Assembly: GCA_964581605.1 (NCBI GenBank)
Contig: CAZOPF010000001.1
Coordinates: 98,528 to 162,527, forward strand
DNA from: CAADGU01 sp964581605
GTDB lineage: Bacteria; Chloroflexota; Anaerolineae; Promineifilales; Promineifilaceae
DNA length: 64,000 nucleotides
Reading direction: 5' to 3'
Shown here: positions 32,439 through 41,566 of the stretch, one piece after another
Layout: each line of letters begins with the position of its first letter
Position numbering within the stretch: position 1 is the stretch's first letter
Position numbers and translations under genes: made by a program
Notes under the pieces: generated by a model
The model's input: only the letters and a program-made list of their open reading frames with translations
What the model was told of the DNA's origin: nothing
The model's database searches: none

Positions 32439-33392
32439 CTACCGTCCCCGCCGCAGCCAGCGCCAAAAAACGTGCCACCAGTCTACCCGTTTTGGTACGT
32501 CTCGTTCGTAGCGTACCAGCAGGATGCTGATGAGGATGAGCAGCGCACCCAACCATTGTACGGCCGTCAGGCTTTCCCCCAACCAGGTAATGGCGATGAT
32601 CACCGTTACCAGCACTTCTAACACGCCCAGTAAGGCGGCCTGCATACTGCCCAGCCGTTTCACGCCCAAGAAAAGGGTGAGACGAGACAGAGCGGTGGCT
32701 AACCCCATAAGGAAGATAGCCCGCCAGCCAACGGCCGTGACCAGCGCCAGATCAGACGGAAAGAGCAGCCAGGCGGCCGTGACGACCAATGACATGGCGG
32801 AAATGGCATAGAGGGTCATGGTGGGGGCAGGGATGTCCAGCATAATCCGCTGGCTAAAAACGAGTTGGATGGCGTAGGTCAGAGCGGCAATCAGCATCAT
32901 TGCCACCCCCACCCAATCCGGTTCACCCAGGCTGCCCATCGTTAGCAGATAAATTGCCAGCAAGATCAGGGCCAGGCGAAACAAGGTCAGCCGGGAGATC
33001 GATTGACCGGCTAACCGCAGTAGGAGCGTGACAAATACCAGGTAAGTGATATTGATCAATTGCCCTAGTGAGGCGTCAATACGGGTGAGGCTGCCATAAT
33101 AAAAAACTGACCCAATGCCGTTGATGCTGCCAGCAATGAGGCTGCCAACGATGGCAACGGCCGAACTGCGGATGAAGTGGCGGCGAAACAGGAATGTGGC
33201 TGACCAGATGATGGCGGCGGCAAAAAGGGTACGGAAGGCAACGGCCGTCAGCACATCCACCCCCACACCGTAAGCAATTTTGGCAAAAATAGGCGTGATG
33301 CCTAAAAAGAGGGGGGAGAGCAACGCCCAGACCAGACCATGCCGCCATTGACGGGAGGTTACGGCCGTTGACTCAGAAGATGATGGCGGCAT
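32439..33392 (-). CDS. EamA/DMT-superfamily transporter
   Basis: The 317-residue inner-membrane protein starts at ATG 33392 (MPPSSSESTAVTSRQ). It has about ten helices in two EamA halves: GLVWALLSPLFLGITPIFAK near the N-terminus and LSRLTLFLGVKRLGSMQAAL, then VTVIIAITWLGESLTAVQWL near the C-terminus. DMT carriers export or import metabolites such as amino acids. The substrate is not predictable. The longer frame upstream to 33482 is made from a GCAAGTTGCAGG repeat and is unlikely to be translated. Confidence 0.85.
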   Translation of the reverse strand: MPPSSSESTAVTSRQWRHGLVWALLSPLFLGITPIFAKIAYGVGVDVLTAVAFRTLFAAAIIWSATFLFRRHFIRSSAVAIVGSLIAGSINGIGSVFYYGSLTRIDASLGQLINITYLVFVTLLLRLAGQSISRLTLFRLALILLAIYLLTMGSLGEPDWVGVAMMLIAALTYAIQLVFSQRIMLDIPAPTMTLYAISAMSLVVTAAWLLFPSDLALVTAVGWRAIFLMGLATALSRLTLFLGVKRLGSMQAALLGVLEVLVTVIIAITWLGESLTAVQWLGALLILISILLVRYERDVPKRVDWWHVFWRWLRRGR

Positions 33393-33413
33393 GAGGATAC
33401 GCAGAACACAAGG

Positions 33414-33484
33414 ATGGTGGCAAGTTGCAGGTGGCAAGTTGCAGGTAAAGAACACCTGCCACATGCAACTTGCCACCTGCAACC
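33414..33484. repeat. GCAAGTTGCAGGTG repeat with inverted arm
   Basis: Two direct units GGCAAGTTGCAGGT face their complement ACCTGCAACTTGCC across a short centre, making a hairpin of about 30 bp per arm between the kinase and DMT genes. Related ACTTGCA heptamers occur at 60953-60981. Confidence 0.7.
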
Positions 33485-33510
33485 AAATAACCGTTAAAAA
33501 CGGCCAATGA

Positions 33511-34770
33511 TTAAAGATTCACTTTTTGCGTGGATTGGTCGGTGGGCAGCAAAATGTGGAAGGTACTACCGGGCAGCGATTCCATATCCCTCTTTTCGCT
33601 TTCTACCCAGATACGGCCGTTGTGCCCTTCCACAATCCCTTTGGCAATCGCCAGCCCCAGCCCCAACCCGCCACCCATAAAGGCAGATTTGCTGGTGGAG
33701 TGGTGCTCAATTTGGCCCAGGGTATAAAACTGGTCAAAGATACGGCGATGTTCGCTGGCCGGAATGCCAATCCCCGTGTCCCGAATAATTATATCAATGG
33801 CATCCCCCACCGTACGGCCAACAATAAAAATGCTGCCCCCATCCGGCGTATATTTAATCGCATTGCCCAACACATTTTCAATGGCCGATTTCAATTGCAC
33901 GCCATCGCCTTCAATCACCGGCAGCCGTTCCAGATCACCAACCTGCAAATCAAGATTGCGCTTTTTCAGAACTTCTTCGTATTCCTTGCACAAATCCTGG
34001 ATGAGGATGGAGAGGCGTACCGGCCCCAACGCCAGGTCTAGTGTGCCAGAGGCAATCCGCGCCACTTTGATGATCTCATTCACCACTTCCCGCATCCGGC
34101 CCACACCCAGCGTCAGCCCCTCCGCTACGCCGGAAATCATGGCTGCCGGCAAGGTCTCTTCTTTGGTTTGTTTAAGCTGCTCATCCAGCAAATGGGCATA
34201 ACCGCTGATGAGAGTGAGCGGGGTGCGCAGTTCATGGGAAACCATGATGATGAAGTCGCTCTTTAGCCGGTCGAGTTCGCGCAGCCGCTTGTTGGCCGCT
34301 TCCATCTCGTTGATTTTGTGTTCCAGCCGCTCTACAAGATTTTGGGCGTGTTTTTCCAGATGAACGCTTTTTTCTTCCACCGCCAGCGGTTCAATATGGC
34401 CTTGCAGAAAATCTTTCACCTGGCTGGGAAAAACGGAAACGTCAATGGGTTTGGTAAGGAAGCCGGTGCAGCCTGCCGCCAGCGCCAGTTCACGGCTGCC
34501 GGGGCTGTGGTTGGCCGTCAGGGCGACGATGGGGATGTGGGCGAAGTGAGGCAAACTGCGCAGACGGGTGGTAATTTCACGGCCGTCCATACTCGGCAAA
34601 TTTATATCCATCAAAATCAGGTTCGGCCTGGTTTCGCGGGCCAGGGAGATACCTTCCAGCCCATCGGCCGCCACATGCACGTTATAGCCCCGACTGCCCA
34701 GCACACGCTGCACCAACCGACGGCTGGCCGGGTCATCTTCGATATAGAGAATGGTGGCAGGCTCTTCCAT
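33511..34770 (-). CDS. Receiver-histidine kinase hybrid (REC-coiled coil-HisKA-HATPase)
   Basis: This 419-residue cytoplasmic kinase has an N-terminal receiver domain (ILYIEDDPASRRLV, phospho-Asp55 in LILMDINLPSMDG, Lys107 in FLTKPID). A short coiled coil leads to HisKA with phospho-acceptor H179 (IMVSHELRTPLTLISGY) and an ATPase domain with N-box ENVLGNAIKYTPDG, G1 DTGIGIPASEH and G2 GLGLGLAIAKGIVEGH. The receiver-first order means it is itself controlled by an upstream phospho-donor. Its neighbour upstream is a threonine synthase fused to a receiver, then a giant GAF kinase, so a phosphorelay among them is plausible. Confidence 0.92.
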   Translation of the reverse strand: MEEPATILYIEDDPASRRLVQRVLGSRGYNVHVAADGLEGISLARETRPNLILMDINLPSMDGREITTRLRSLPHFAHIPIVALTANHSPGSRELALAAGCTGFLTKPIDVSVFPSQVKDFLQGHIEPLAVEEKSVHLEKHAQNLVERLEHKINEMEAANKRLRELDRLKSDFIIMVSHELRTPLTLISGYAHLLDEQLKQTKEETLPAAMISGVAEGLTLGVGRMREVVNEIIKVARIASGTLDLALGPVRLSILIQDLCKEYEEVLKKRNLDLQVGDLERLPVIEGDGVQLKSAIENVLGNAIKYTPDGGSIFIVGRTVGDAIDIIIRDTGIGIPASEHRRIFDQFYTLGQIEHHSTSKSAFMGGGLGLGLAIAKGIVEGHNGRIWVESEKRDMESLPGSTFHILLPTDQSTQKVNL

Positions 34771-34914
34771 AATGAATGCTTATCTGTCGTCAAACCAGTC
34801 GGTGAAGTGAGTGTGCTGATGGGTTGATGTGAAAAGGATACAGTAAATGCCTCTAGGTTAATTGTGCCACACACACCTGATTGTGCAATTAGTATTTTCT
34901 GCCTATTCGAGGCT

Positions 34915-34947
34915 AGACCTGACAGGTTTTCAAAACCTGTCAGGTCT
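34915..34947. repeat. Perfect 33-bp palindrome, family B variant, on a stop codon
   Basis: Arms AGACCTGACAGGTTTT and AAAACCTGTCAGGTCT around a single C. The stop codon of the threonine synthase-receiver gene (34940-34942) lies inside it. The design (AGACC, then AGGTTTT, AAAACC, GGTCT) matches the hairpins at 7088 and 52628. Confidence 0.85.
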
Positions 34948-36661
34948 GGGGGAGGGCTTGTTTGATGTCGCTGAGAAGGTCGGAGTCCAGAAATGACCCT
35001 TTTTGCAACAACACTTTAATTTTACCGTCTAATCGTTGCCGTTCAATAGGGGAAAGTTCTTTTGCTGTGACGACGATGATGGGAATGTCATGCAAGGCGG
35101 GGTTGGTTTTCATTGCTTCGACAATACTAAAGCCGTCCAGTCCGGGCATCATCAAGTCCAGGATGACGAGGTTCGGCCGTGTCTGTTGAATCATCCGCAA
35201 ACCATCCAACCCATTGGTTGCTTCATCAATGAGGAAGTCGCCCTGCGCTTGTAAGATGCGGCGGATAAGACGGGCCGCGTCATGGTTATCCTCAACAATG
35301 GTGATACGCTGCACACGATTGTCCAGCTCTTCCAGAGCGGTGAGCAACCCTTCTTCGCGGTTGGGCCAGGGGGCATCCTGGTCGTCAACGTCGCTATCAG
35401 CCAGGGTCATGTTGCGGGTGTAATGGTCGCCAATGATATGTTTTTCAACGGGGAATGTGTGGCCGGAGCAGTTGAGGACCACAATTTCATGGGGCAAGAT
35501 GACCCCTTCGCGCACCAGTTTGAAGAGGCCAGCAAAGGCTACGGCCGTAGCCGGTTCCACGCTGATCCCATCCAACCGGGCGACCGCATGTAAGGCATGG
35601 AACGTGTCGGCGTCAGGGATCGCCTCGATGACGCCGCCATGCGCCAGCAGCAGGTCATACAACACTTCATAGGCTTCGCCCGGTATGCCCGTAGCCAGCG
35701 TGGTGATGTTTGTCATGGGGTTGAGCACATTTTCAGCCTGGCGCAGCCCTTTTTGGAAGGCGTGGGCCATGGGCGCGCAGCCGCTGGATTGGAAGCAGGC
35801 CAGTTTGGGCAGGCGGTTGGTGAGGCCAAGTGTTTGCAGTTCGGCAAACCCTTTCATCACCCCCACCGGCCCCAGGCCACCGCTGACGGCTTGCAAGTAC
35901 CAGTCCGGGGCACGCCAGGGGTGGCGGTTGCCATGCGGGATGGTGGGGTCATCACCGGCCAGGGAGCTGCCCAGTTGTTCGGCCGTTTCAAAAGCGATGG
36001 TTTTCATGGCTTCTTTGGCGGCAATGGCTTTGATGCCCCGATCCAGAAAGAGGTTTTTGCTGGCGGCAAATTCGGCGGCGATCTGTTTGGCCTGGTCATA
36101 CGTCCCCGCCACTTTGATTACTTCAGAGCCATAGAGGGCGACTTCGCGCATTTTGTCGGCGGGCACGGAACTGGTGACAAAGGCCCACAATTTGATACCG
36201 GCGCGGGCACAATAGGCGGAGTAGGCGATAGCCACATTGCCGGTGGAGGCGACGACGGCTTCGGTGATGCCCGCTTCTTTCATGGCGCTGACGGCGATGG
36301 CGGCCTGCCGGTCTTTGAAGGAGCCAGTCGGCCCCTGGCGTTCGTCTTTGATGTAGATGTGGTTGTGGCCGAGCATGAGTCCCAGGTTGTGGGCACGGAG
36401 CAAAGGGGTCCAGCCTTCGCCCAGGGTGATGATGTTGTCGGGGTTGCAAATGGGGAGGAGTTCGCGGTAACGCCATAGGCTGGCGCCCCGTTTGGCGAGT
36501 ACGGCCGTCCACAGGGAGACAGTCGCGCCCTTATCTTCTGCATCCAACCAGGCATAACGCGCCTCTACCCATTGCCCGCCGCAGGTGGGGCAGGCAGGAG
36601 ATGGGTGGGGGTACGGCCGTCGGCCGTGACAAACCCGACATTCAAGTTCAATATCAGACAT
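34940..36661 (-). CDS. Threonine synthase-like PLP enzyme fused to a response-regulator receiver domain
   Basis: The 573-residue product starts from ATG 36661. Residues 1-30 form a zinc ribbon (C8xxC11 and C24xxC27). Residues about 70-420 are a fold-type II PLP enzyme of the threonine synthase group, with PLP Lys116 in GPTGSFKDRQ, STGNVAIAYSAYCARAG and the glycine loop QAVSGGLGPVGVMK. Residues 452-570 are a complete receiver domain (ITIVEDNHDAARLI, phospho-Asp502 in LVILDLMMPGLDG, T532, K554). Threonine synthase turns O-phosphohomoserine into threonine. A receiver fused to it is not a normal arrangement, and there is no frameshift at the joint. It is flanked by two histidine kinases on the same strand, so phospho-control of the enzyme, or use of the PLP domain as an output or sensor, is inferred. 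Confidence 0.88.
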   Translation of the reverse strand: MSDIELECRVCHGRRPYPHPSPACPTCGGQWVEARYAWLDAEDKGATVSLWTAVLAKRGASLWRYRELLPICNPDNIITLGEGWTPLLRAHNLGLMLGHNHIYIKDERQGPTGSFKDRQAAIAVSAMKEAGITEAVVASTGNVAIAYSAYCARAGIKLWAFVTSSVPADKMREVALYGSEVIKVAGTYDQAKQIAAEFAASKNLFLDRGIKAIAAKEAMKTIAFETAEQLGSSLAGDDPTIPHGNRHPWRAPDWYLQAVSGGLGPVGVMKGFAELQTLGLTNRLPKLACFQSSGCAPMAHAFQKGLRQAENVLNPMTNITTLATGIPGEAYEVLYDLLLAHGGVIEAIPDADTFHALHAVARLDGISVEPATAVAFAGLFKLVREGVILPHEIVVLNCSGHTFPVEKHIIGDHYTRNMTLADSDVDDQDAPWPNREEGLLTALEELDNRVQRITIVEDNHDAARLIRRILQAQGDFLIDEATNGLDGLRMIQQTRPNLVILDLMMPGLDGFSIVEAMKTNPALHDIPIIVVTAKELSPIERQRLDGKIKVLLQKGSFLDSDLLSDIKQALPQT

Positions 36662-36719
36662 AGAAATATAAATAGTGGTTGGTGGCTGGTGGCTAGCACA
36701 AACCCCCGGCCACCAACCA

Positions 36720-39700
36720 CTAATCAACAATCATATCTGGCTCGGCCAGACACACAGGCAATAAAATATGGAAGGTAGAGCCTTTATTTAGCTCACTCTC
36801 AAAATATATCTCCCCGCGGTGCATCTCCACCAGCCACTTGGTAATCGGCAACCCCAACCCGGTGCCACCGACGGCGCGGGTGGTGCTGCTGTCGGCCTGT
36901 TCAAAGGCCACAAAAATCTTATCAAAATCGGCCTCGGCGATGCCAATGCCGGTATCATGCACCACAATATGCACCCGCTCCCCGTCTTCGGGCATGATTT
37001 TCAATTGAATGTGCCCATCTGGGGTGTACTTGGCAGCATTAGAGAGTAAATTGAGCAATATCTGGCGAATACGAATCGGGTCTGCCTCAATCAGTGGCAA
37101 ATGGGGGTGAATGTCCCAAATCAATTCCACCTGAGTTGGATCTATGAGGCCACGTACCGTGTCATACACCGATTGGGCCGCCGTTGACAGATCAACCTCC
37201 TCAAAACTCAAAGTCATTTTACCCGCTTCAATCTTTGCCATGTCCAGAATTTCGTTGATGAGGTTGAGCAAATGCTGCCCATTTTTATAAATCGAGGTCA
37301 GGTCTTCTTCTTGGTCGGCGGTGATGGGGCCATCTATCCCTTTCAGGATGACCCGTGAGAAACCGATGATAGAGTTTAGGGGGGTGCGCAGTTCATGGGA
37401 CATATTTGCCAGGAATTGCGTTTTTAGCTGGTCGAGCTGCATCAGTTCTTCGTTGTGGGCCTGGATGCGGGCGAATAATTCAGAATTGGCCACGGCCAGA
37501 TTGGCCTGGGTAGCGATACTGCGCAGCAGCAGGACATCATTTTCGTTGTAGGCATGGGGGACGTAGGATTGTATGCTGATGAGGCCGTTGACTTTGCCTT
37601 CTCGCTGCATGGGTATCCACAAGCCTGACTGTGGTTGGCGGGCCAATGGGCGGGTTTGCAAACGCAACAAGGGATTGGGCGTATTTTCCAGATGATGTTG
37701 GTCTTGTTGCAGGAAGAGGTAAAGGGGGTCGTCGGGCAGCAGGGTGCGGGGGGCCACGGCCGTTTCCACACCATCCACTATTGTCAAAATGGGGGTAAAG
37801 AGGCGGGTTTGGGGTTCATAACGAGCCAGGGTGAAGATGGTATTGTCTAACAAACGGCCCACCTGTTGATAAACGGCCCAGGCCAGTTCATCCAGCTTCA
37901 GGTAGTAAGAGATGGTGGTTTGAATCTGGTTAAGTGTGATGAGTTCCTGGGCGCGTTGTAGGGCTTCGTCCAGCAATTTCAGATTTTCCAGTTGGGTCAC
38001 CAGCTGATCCATTACGGTTTGGGCGAAGATGATATTGGCGGTGGTAAACGGCCGTGTCCCCTGCCGGGAATCAATTGCCAGAAAACCCATCACCTCTTGT
38101 GTGTTGGCCACCGGGATGAGCAGAGATGCTTTGGCGCCAAACGGCCGTACATGCTGCATCAACACCTCTTCCGGTGTTTGCCCATCTTCCTCCGCCAGCA
38201 GCAGTGGGGCGCGTTGCTGCAATTGGGCCAACACATACTCACCACTGCCCGGCAATTGCAACGTCCCCCAGTCGCCATAATCATAATCGCCATATTCGGC
38301 GGCAATAAAACCCACCTTTTGCAGATGGTCATACATCACCACACGGCATTTCACCGCGCCCACATAACGGGCAATTTCCCGCGCCGCAATTTCCAGCGCG
38401 TCTTCGCGGGTCATAGATTGGTTGAACAGGCGGCCAATGTGGTATAGGGTTTCTGTCTGGCGCAGCAATTGTTGGTTTGCCAGATTAATGGCGGCCTGCG
38501 CTGCCAATGTAACAAAGGGCTGCAATTCCAGGTCGTTGAGGGGGATGGGCGCCACCCGATCCAGCGCCAGTGACCCCAACCAGGATTGCTCTGTGTATAT
38601 GGGCACCAGGGTGGCGGCACGTACACCGTTGTTGGTGAAGAGGGCGCGGGTATGCTCATCTATGCCTGGATAGTGTGGGCCATCTTCAATACGAATCACC
38701 TGATTGGTGTCTAGCATGTTGATAGCCTGGAATCTTTCGCGTGAAAAGCGGTGCTGCGGATTGTGTTTGATGCCCAATTTGCTCCAAAACACCGGCGAAA
38801 TGAGGTAATCGGGGGAAGCGGGGTCGGGCACAAAAATTTGGGCCAGCTCCACCACGCCGGATTGGGCGGCAAAGTCTACCAATGCCTGATACACCTCGTT
38901 GGGTTTGGTGGCCTGGTTGATGCGGCGGCTGGTTTCATACAGCAGGTTGGATTCGGCCAGGTTGTGTTCAGTTTGGGCAAAGAGGCTGGCATTTTCAATG
39001 GCGACGCCCAGCTGATCGGCCAGGCTTTGCAGGGCGGTGATGCTTTCTGGGCTGAACGCGCCGGTTTCTTTGCTTTGCACAGTGAGTGCGCCAATGGTAC
39101 GGCCGCGTGCCCGCAACGGCAGCGCCAGTTCAGACTGTGTCTCTGGCAAATAGGGATTTCGTGTAAAGAGTATGGCGCGGGATACGTCTTGTTCTACACG
39201 TGGTTGGCCGGTGGCTACGGCCGTGCCAATCATTGAATGACCACCCACCGCTAACCGATGATGGTCGGCTACCATTTGCGCCCCAGCTGTGCCGGTGCCG
39301 GCCTGCAATACGGCCGTTTGCCCTTCTTCATCGAGCAAAAACAGCCCGACGTAATACAAATTAAAGCGGGCGCGGATGAGTTCCACCACTTCCTGGATGA
39401 GCGCCTCCCGATCCAGAATCGTGGTGGCGGCGCGGGAGACATCGGCGGCCAGACTGAGTTGATTGGAGTAGGCGCGGGCGGTTTGTAAAAATTGAGCATT
39501 GCTCAATGCGCTGCCCATTTCCCGCACCAGGGCTTCAATAAATTCGGTATCTTCCGGGCTAAGGGTGAGCGCGTCTGGCAGATGTATCTGACCAAAGGTG
39601 GAGTCGCCCATTTTGAGCGGCAGGCTGGTGGCAGAAGGGGGCCAAGTGATCTGCTCTGGCACGGTGTGGCGGAGGAGGCGCAGGTTGTTTTCGCGTAGTT

Positions 39701-40682
39701 CCGCTTGCAAAAGGGTGTGTTCGCTTCTCCACAGGCTGTCCAGATAACGGCCGTGTAAAATTTCCAACTCCTGCGCGTGCTGCCGGGTTTCCGAAAATAG
39801 CCGCAAATTTTGCCACAAGGCGGCCAGGTTTTGGGCAAAGGTGCGCAACAGCAGCCGGTACGGCTCGCTCTCCTGGCTGGTGATGTGGGGCGCGTCCGCC
39901 ACCAGGCCACCCAATAGCAAGCCACCAGCCTGCAAAATCAGGGCAGCGATCACCCCCTCTAACATCGGCGGTTGGTAGGGCTGAAACCATTCACCCCCGG
40001 CAGCCTGGGCCTGGTGTAAAAGGGAGATTGTGTCTTGTGGGGACGATACGGCCGTGCCCGCTTTATATGGCTGCCATTGCTTATCCTCTGGTTCATAGCG
40101 GTACAGCGTGATTGACGGAATACTCAAAGCCTGGCTCAGTCCGGCAGCAGCGGCAGAGAGTAAGGTTGGCTCATCAGCAACAAGGCTCAGGCGCGTAGTC
40201 AGTTGCAAAATGGCGTTCAGCCGTTCATTTTGCTGTTTTTGGGCCTCATGCGAGGCGATTTGCTGCTCCAGTTGGTGATGCAGGGCGCGTTGCAGGGCGG
40301 CCTGTGACTGTTCTTGCAGGCGGTGTTGCAATCCTTCTCGCGCCGCGGCAACTTTTTCCAGGAAAAGAAGCTGGAATTCGTTCAGGTGTGGGACGGCGAT
40401 AGCAGGCACGGCCGTGAGCAGTGCCCGTAGCATGGCTGTGGCGGTGGTCAGCGCTAACCCCTGTTCCGTTAATTCAGACGCCCAGAGGGTGATTTCTGTC
40501 TCCCCGGCCTGCCCGTCCAGGTAATGGCAGAGCAGATCCACAAAACGGGCGGCCACATGTGGCCCACGCCGGGGCGAAGTGAGGATTCCCCGATTTTCAA
40601 TGGAATGGCGCACAAAAGCATCGGCAACGGCCGTTTCCACCTGATCGCGCTCTGCCTGTATTACCTCACTGCTCAATGCCAT
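36720..40682 (-). CDS. Giant multi-GAF sensor histidine kinase
   Basis: The product is about 1320 residues; ATG 40682 (MALSSEVIQAERDQ) is preferred over 40739. A helical N-terminus of about 150 residues and a coiled coil lead into five GAF-like domains, starting near LNAILQLTTRLSLVADEPTL, LSLAADVSRAATTILDREAL, LLYETSRRINQATKPNEVYQ, ETLYHIGRLFNQSMTREDAL and LNQIQTTISYYLKLDELAWA. The C-terminal HisKA has NMSHELRTPLNSIIGFSRVI and the ATPase domain has NLLSNAAKYTPDG, DTGIGIAEADFD and GGTGLGLPITKWLVEMH. No membrane helix is seen, so it senses a cytoplasmic signal. It lies 58 bp upstream of the threonine synthase-receiver fusion and is a natural phospho-donor for it. Confidence 0.9.
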   Translation of the reverse strand: MALSSEVIQAERDQVETAVADAFVRHSIENRGILTSPRRGPHVAARFVDLLCHYLDGQAGETEITLWASELTEQGLALTTATAMLRALLTAVPAIAVPHLNEFQLLFLEKVAAAREGLQHRLQEQSQAALQRALHHQLEQQIASHEAQKQQNERLNAILQLTTRLSLVADEPTLLSAAAAGLSQALSIPSITLYRYEPEDKQWQPYKAGTAVSSPQDTISLLHQAQAAGGEWFQPYQPPMLEGVIAALILQAGGLLLGGLVADAPHITSQESEPYRLLLRTFAQNLAALWQNLRLFSETRQHAQELEILHGRYLDSLWRSEHTLLQAELRENNLRLLRHTVPEQITWPPSATSLPLKMGDSTFGQIHLPDALTLSPEDTEFIEALVREMGSALSNAQFLQTARAYSNQLSLAADVSRAATTILDREALIQEVVELIRARFNLYYVGLFLLDEEGQTAVLQAGTGTAGAQMVADHHRLAVGGHSMIGTAVATGQPRVEQDVSRAILFTRNPYLPETQSELALPLRARGRTIGALTVQSKETGAFSPESITALQSLADQLGVAIENASLFAQTEHNLAESNLLYETSRRINQATKPNEVYQALVDFAAQSGVVELAQIFVPDPASPDYLISPVFWSKLGIKHNPQHRFSRERFQAINMLDTNQVIRIEDGPHYPGIDEHTRALFTNNGVRAATLVPIYTEQSWLGSLALDRVAPIPLNDLELQPFVTLAAQAAINLANQQLLRQTETLYHIGRLFNQSMTREDALEIAAREIARYVGAVKCRVVMYDHLQKVGFIAAEYGDYDYGDWGTLQLPGSGEYVLAQLQQRAPLLLAEEDGQTPEEVLMQHVRPFGAKASLLIPVANTQEVMGFLAIDSRQGTRPFTTANIIFAQTVMDQLVTQLENLKLLDEALQRAQELITLNQIQTTISYYLKLDELAWAVYQQVGRLLDNTIFTLARYEPQTRLFTPILTIVDGVETAVAPRTLLPDDPLYLFLQQDQHHLENTPNPLLRLQTRPLARQPQSGLWIPMQREGKVNGLISIQSYVPHAYNENDVLLLRSIATQANLAVANSELFARIQAHNEELMQLDQLKTQFLANMSHELRTPLNSIIGFSRVILKGIDGPITADQEEDLTSIYKNGQHLLNLINEILDMAKIEAGKMTLSFEEVDLSTAAQSVYDTVRGLIDPTQVELIWDIHPHLPLIEADPIRIRQILLNLLSNAAKYTPDGHIQLKIMPEDGERVHIVVHDTGIGIAEADFDKIFVAFEQADSSTTRAVGGTGLGLPITKWLVEMHRGEIYFESELNKGSTFHILLPVCLAEPDMIVD

Positions 40683-40747
40683 CACAGTTGAACCTGATAA
40701 CCTGTTTTGAAGTAGTGGCTGGTGGCTGGTACGAGCCATCAGCCAGC

Positions 40748-41566
40748 TTATGCCTTTTCCAGAAAGGCCGCATAAAAAGCCAGCCCAATCGCTGTTTCGT
40801 CTTCAGGCGTAATAAAATCTGCCGGTAACGCCAGAAAATCCACTATCGGCTGAATGTTGGCCGGCTGCCAGGGCCGCATCAACTCCACCGATTGATGGTA
40901 GGTATACAGGGCAATGGGCAGCCCGGCCGAGCGGCAAAGTTGCTGGAATTGTTCATATTCCACCGGCGCATCTTTGTCTGCCCGTGTTTGAAAGACCATA
41001 AAAATTTTTGATCCGGCCGGTGCCCATTCATATAACGTCTGCGCCATTTGCCGGTTGTCAGCTTCATTCAAGAACAGCATCACCCCGTTTAGCCCAATGG
41101 CCACCGGCTGCTGCCGATCAATCAAACGCTGCACTTCGGGGGCGGCAAACACTTTGTCAAGCTGGCGGGCATCGCCGCGAATATAGGCCACTCTATCCTG
41201 CCCCGCAAAAATGCTTTGCCCGTAGCTGACGGCGACTGGGTTGAGGTCGCTGAATACCACATGCGCTTCCGGGGCAAAGGCATGAATATGGTCATCGGCG
41301 GGCATACCAGAGCCAAAATCCAGAAACTGGCGGAACCCGGCGGCGTGGAGTTGCGCAGCCGCTTCCTGGATAAATGCCCGCCGCAGCCGCACCCATTTGC
41401 CCAGCGACGGGATGAGGGTTTGCATGACGGCCGCCGCCTGCCGGTCAGCGTTGTAGTTGATGGTACCACCGGCCAGATAATCAAAAATACGGGCCAGATT
41501 GGGCACATCGGTGTTCAAGTAGACGGCCGAAGCGGGCGATGTGGTCGGGCCAATGGGTTCATTCAT
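40748..41566 (-). CDS. SAM-dependent methyltransferase (PF04672/DUF574 type)
   Basis: The 272-residue product starts from ATG 41566, after AGGAGA. The opening NLARIFDYLAGGTINYNADR is the N-terminal signature of the actinobacterial-type DUF574 methyltransferases. The SAM-binding segment is FRQFLDFGSGMPADDHIHAF, then VVFSDLNPVAVSYGQ and YIRGDARQLDKVF. The substrate is unknown. The gene overlaps the 3' end of the membrane GAF-sensor gene by 8 bp and stops 65 bp before the giant kinase, so it is embedded in the signalling operon, which is unusual for this family. Confidence 0.85.
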   Translation of the reverse strand: MNEPIGPTTSPASAVYLNTDVPNLARIFDYLAGGTINYNADRQAAAVMQTLIPSLGKWVRLRRAFIQEAAAQLHAAGFRQFLDFGSGMPADDHIHAFAPEAHVVFSDLNPVAVSYGQSIFAGQDRVAYIRGDARQLDKVFAAPEVQRLIDRQQPVAIGLNGVMLFLNEADNRQMAQTLYEWAPAGSKIFMVFQTRADKDAPVEYEQFQQLCRSAGLPIALYTYHQSVELMRPWQPANIQPIVDFLALPADFITPEDETAIGLAFYAAFLEKA

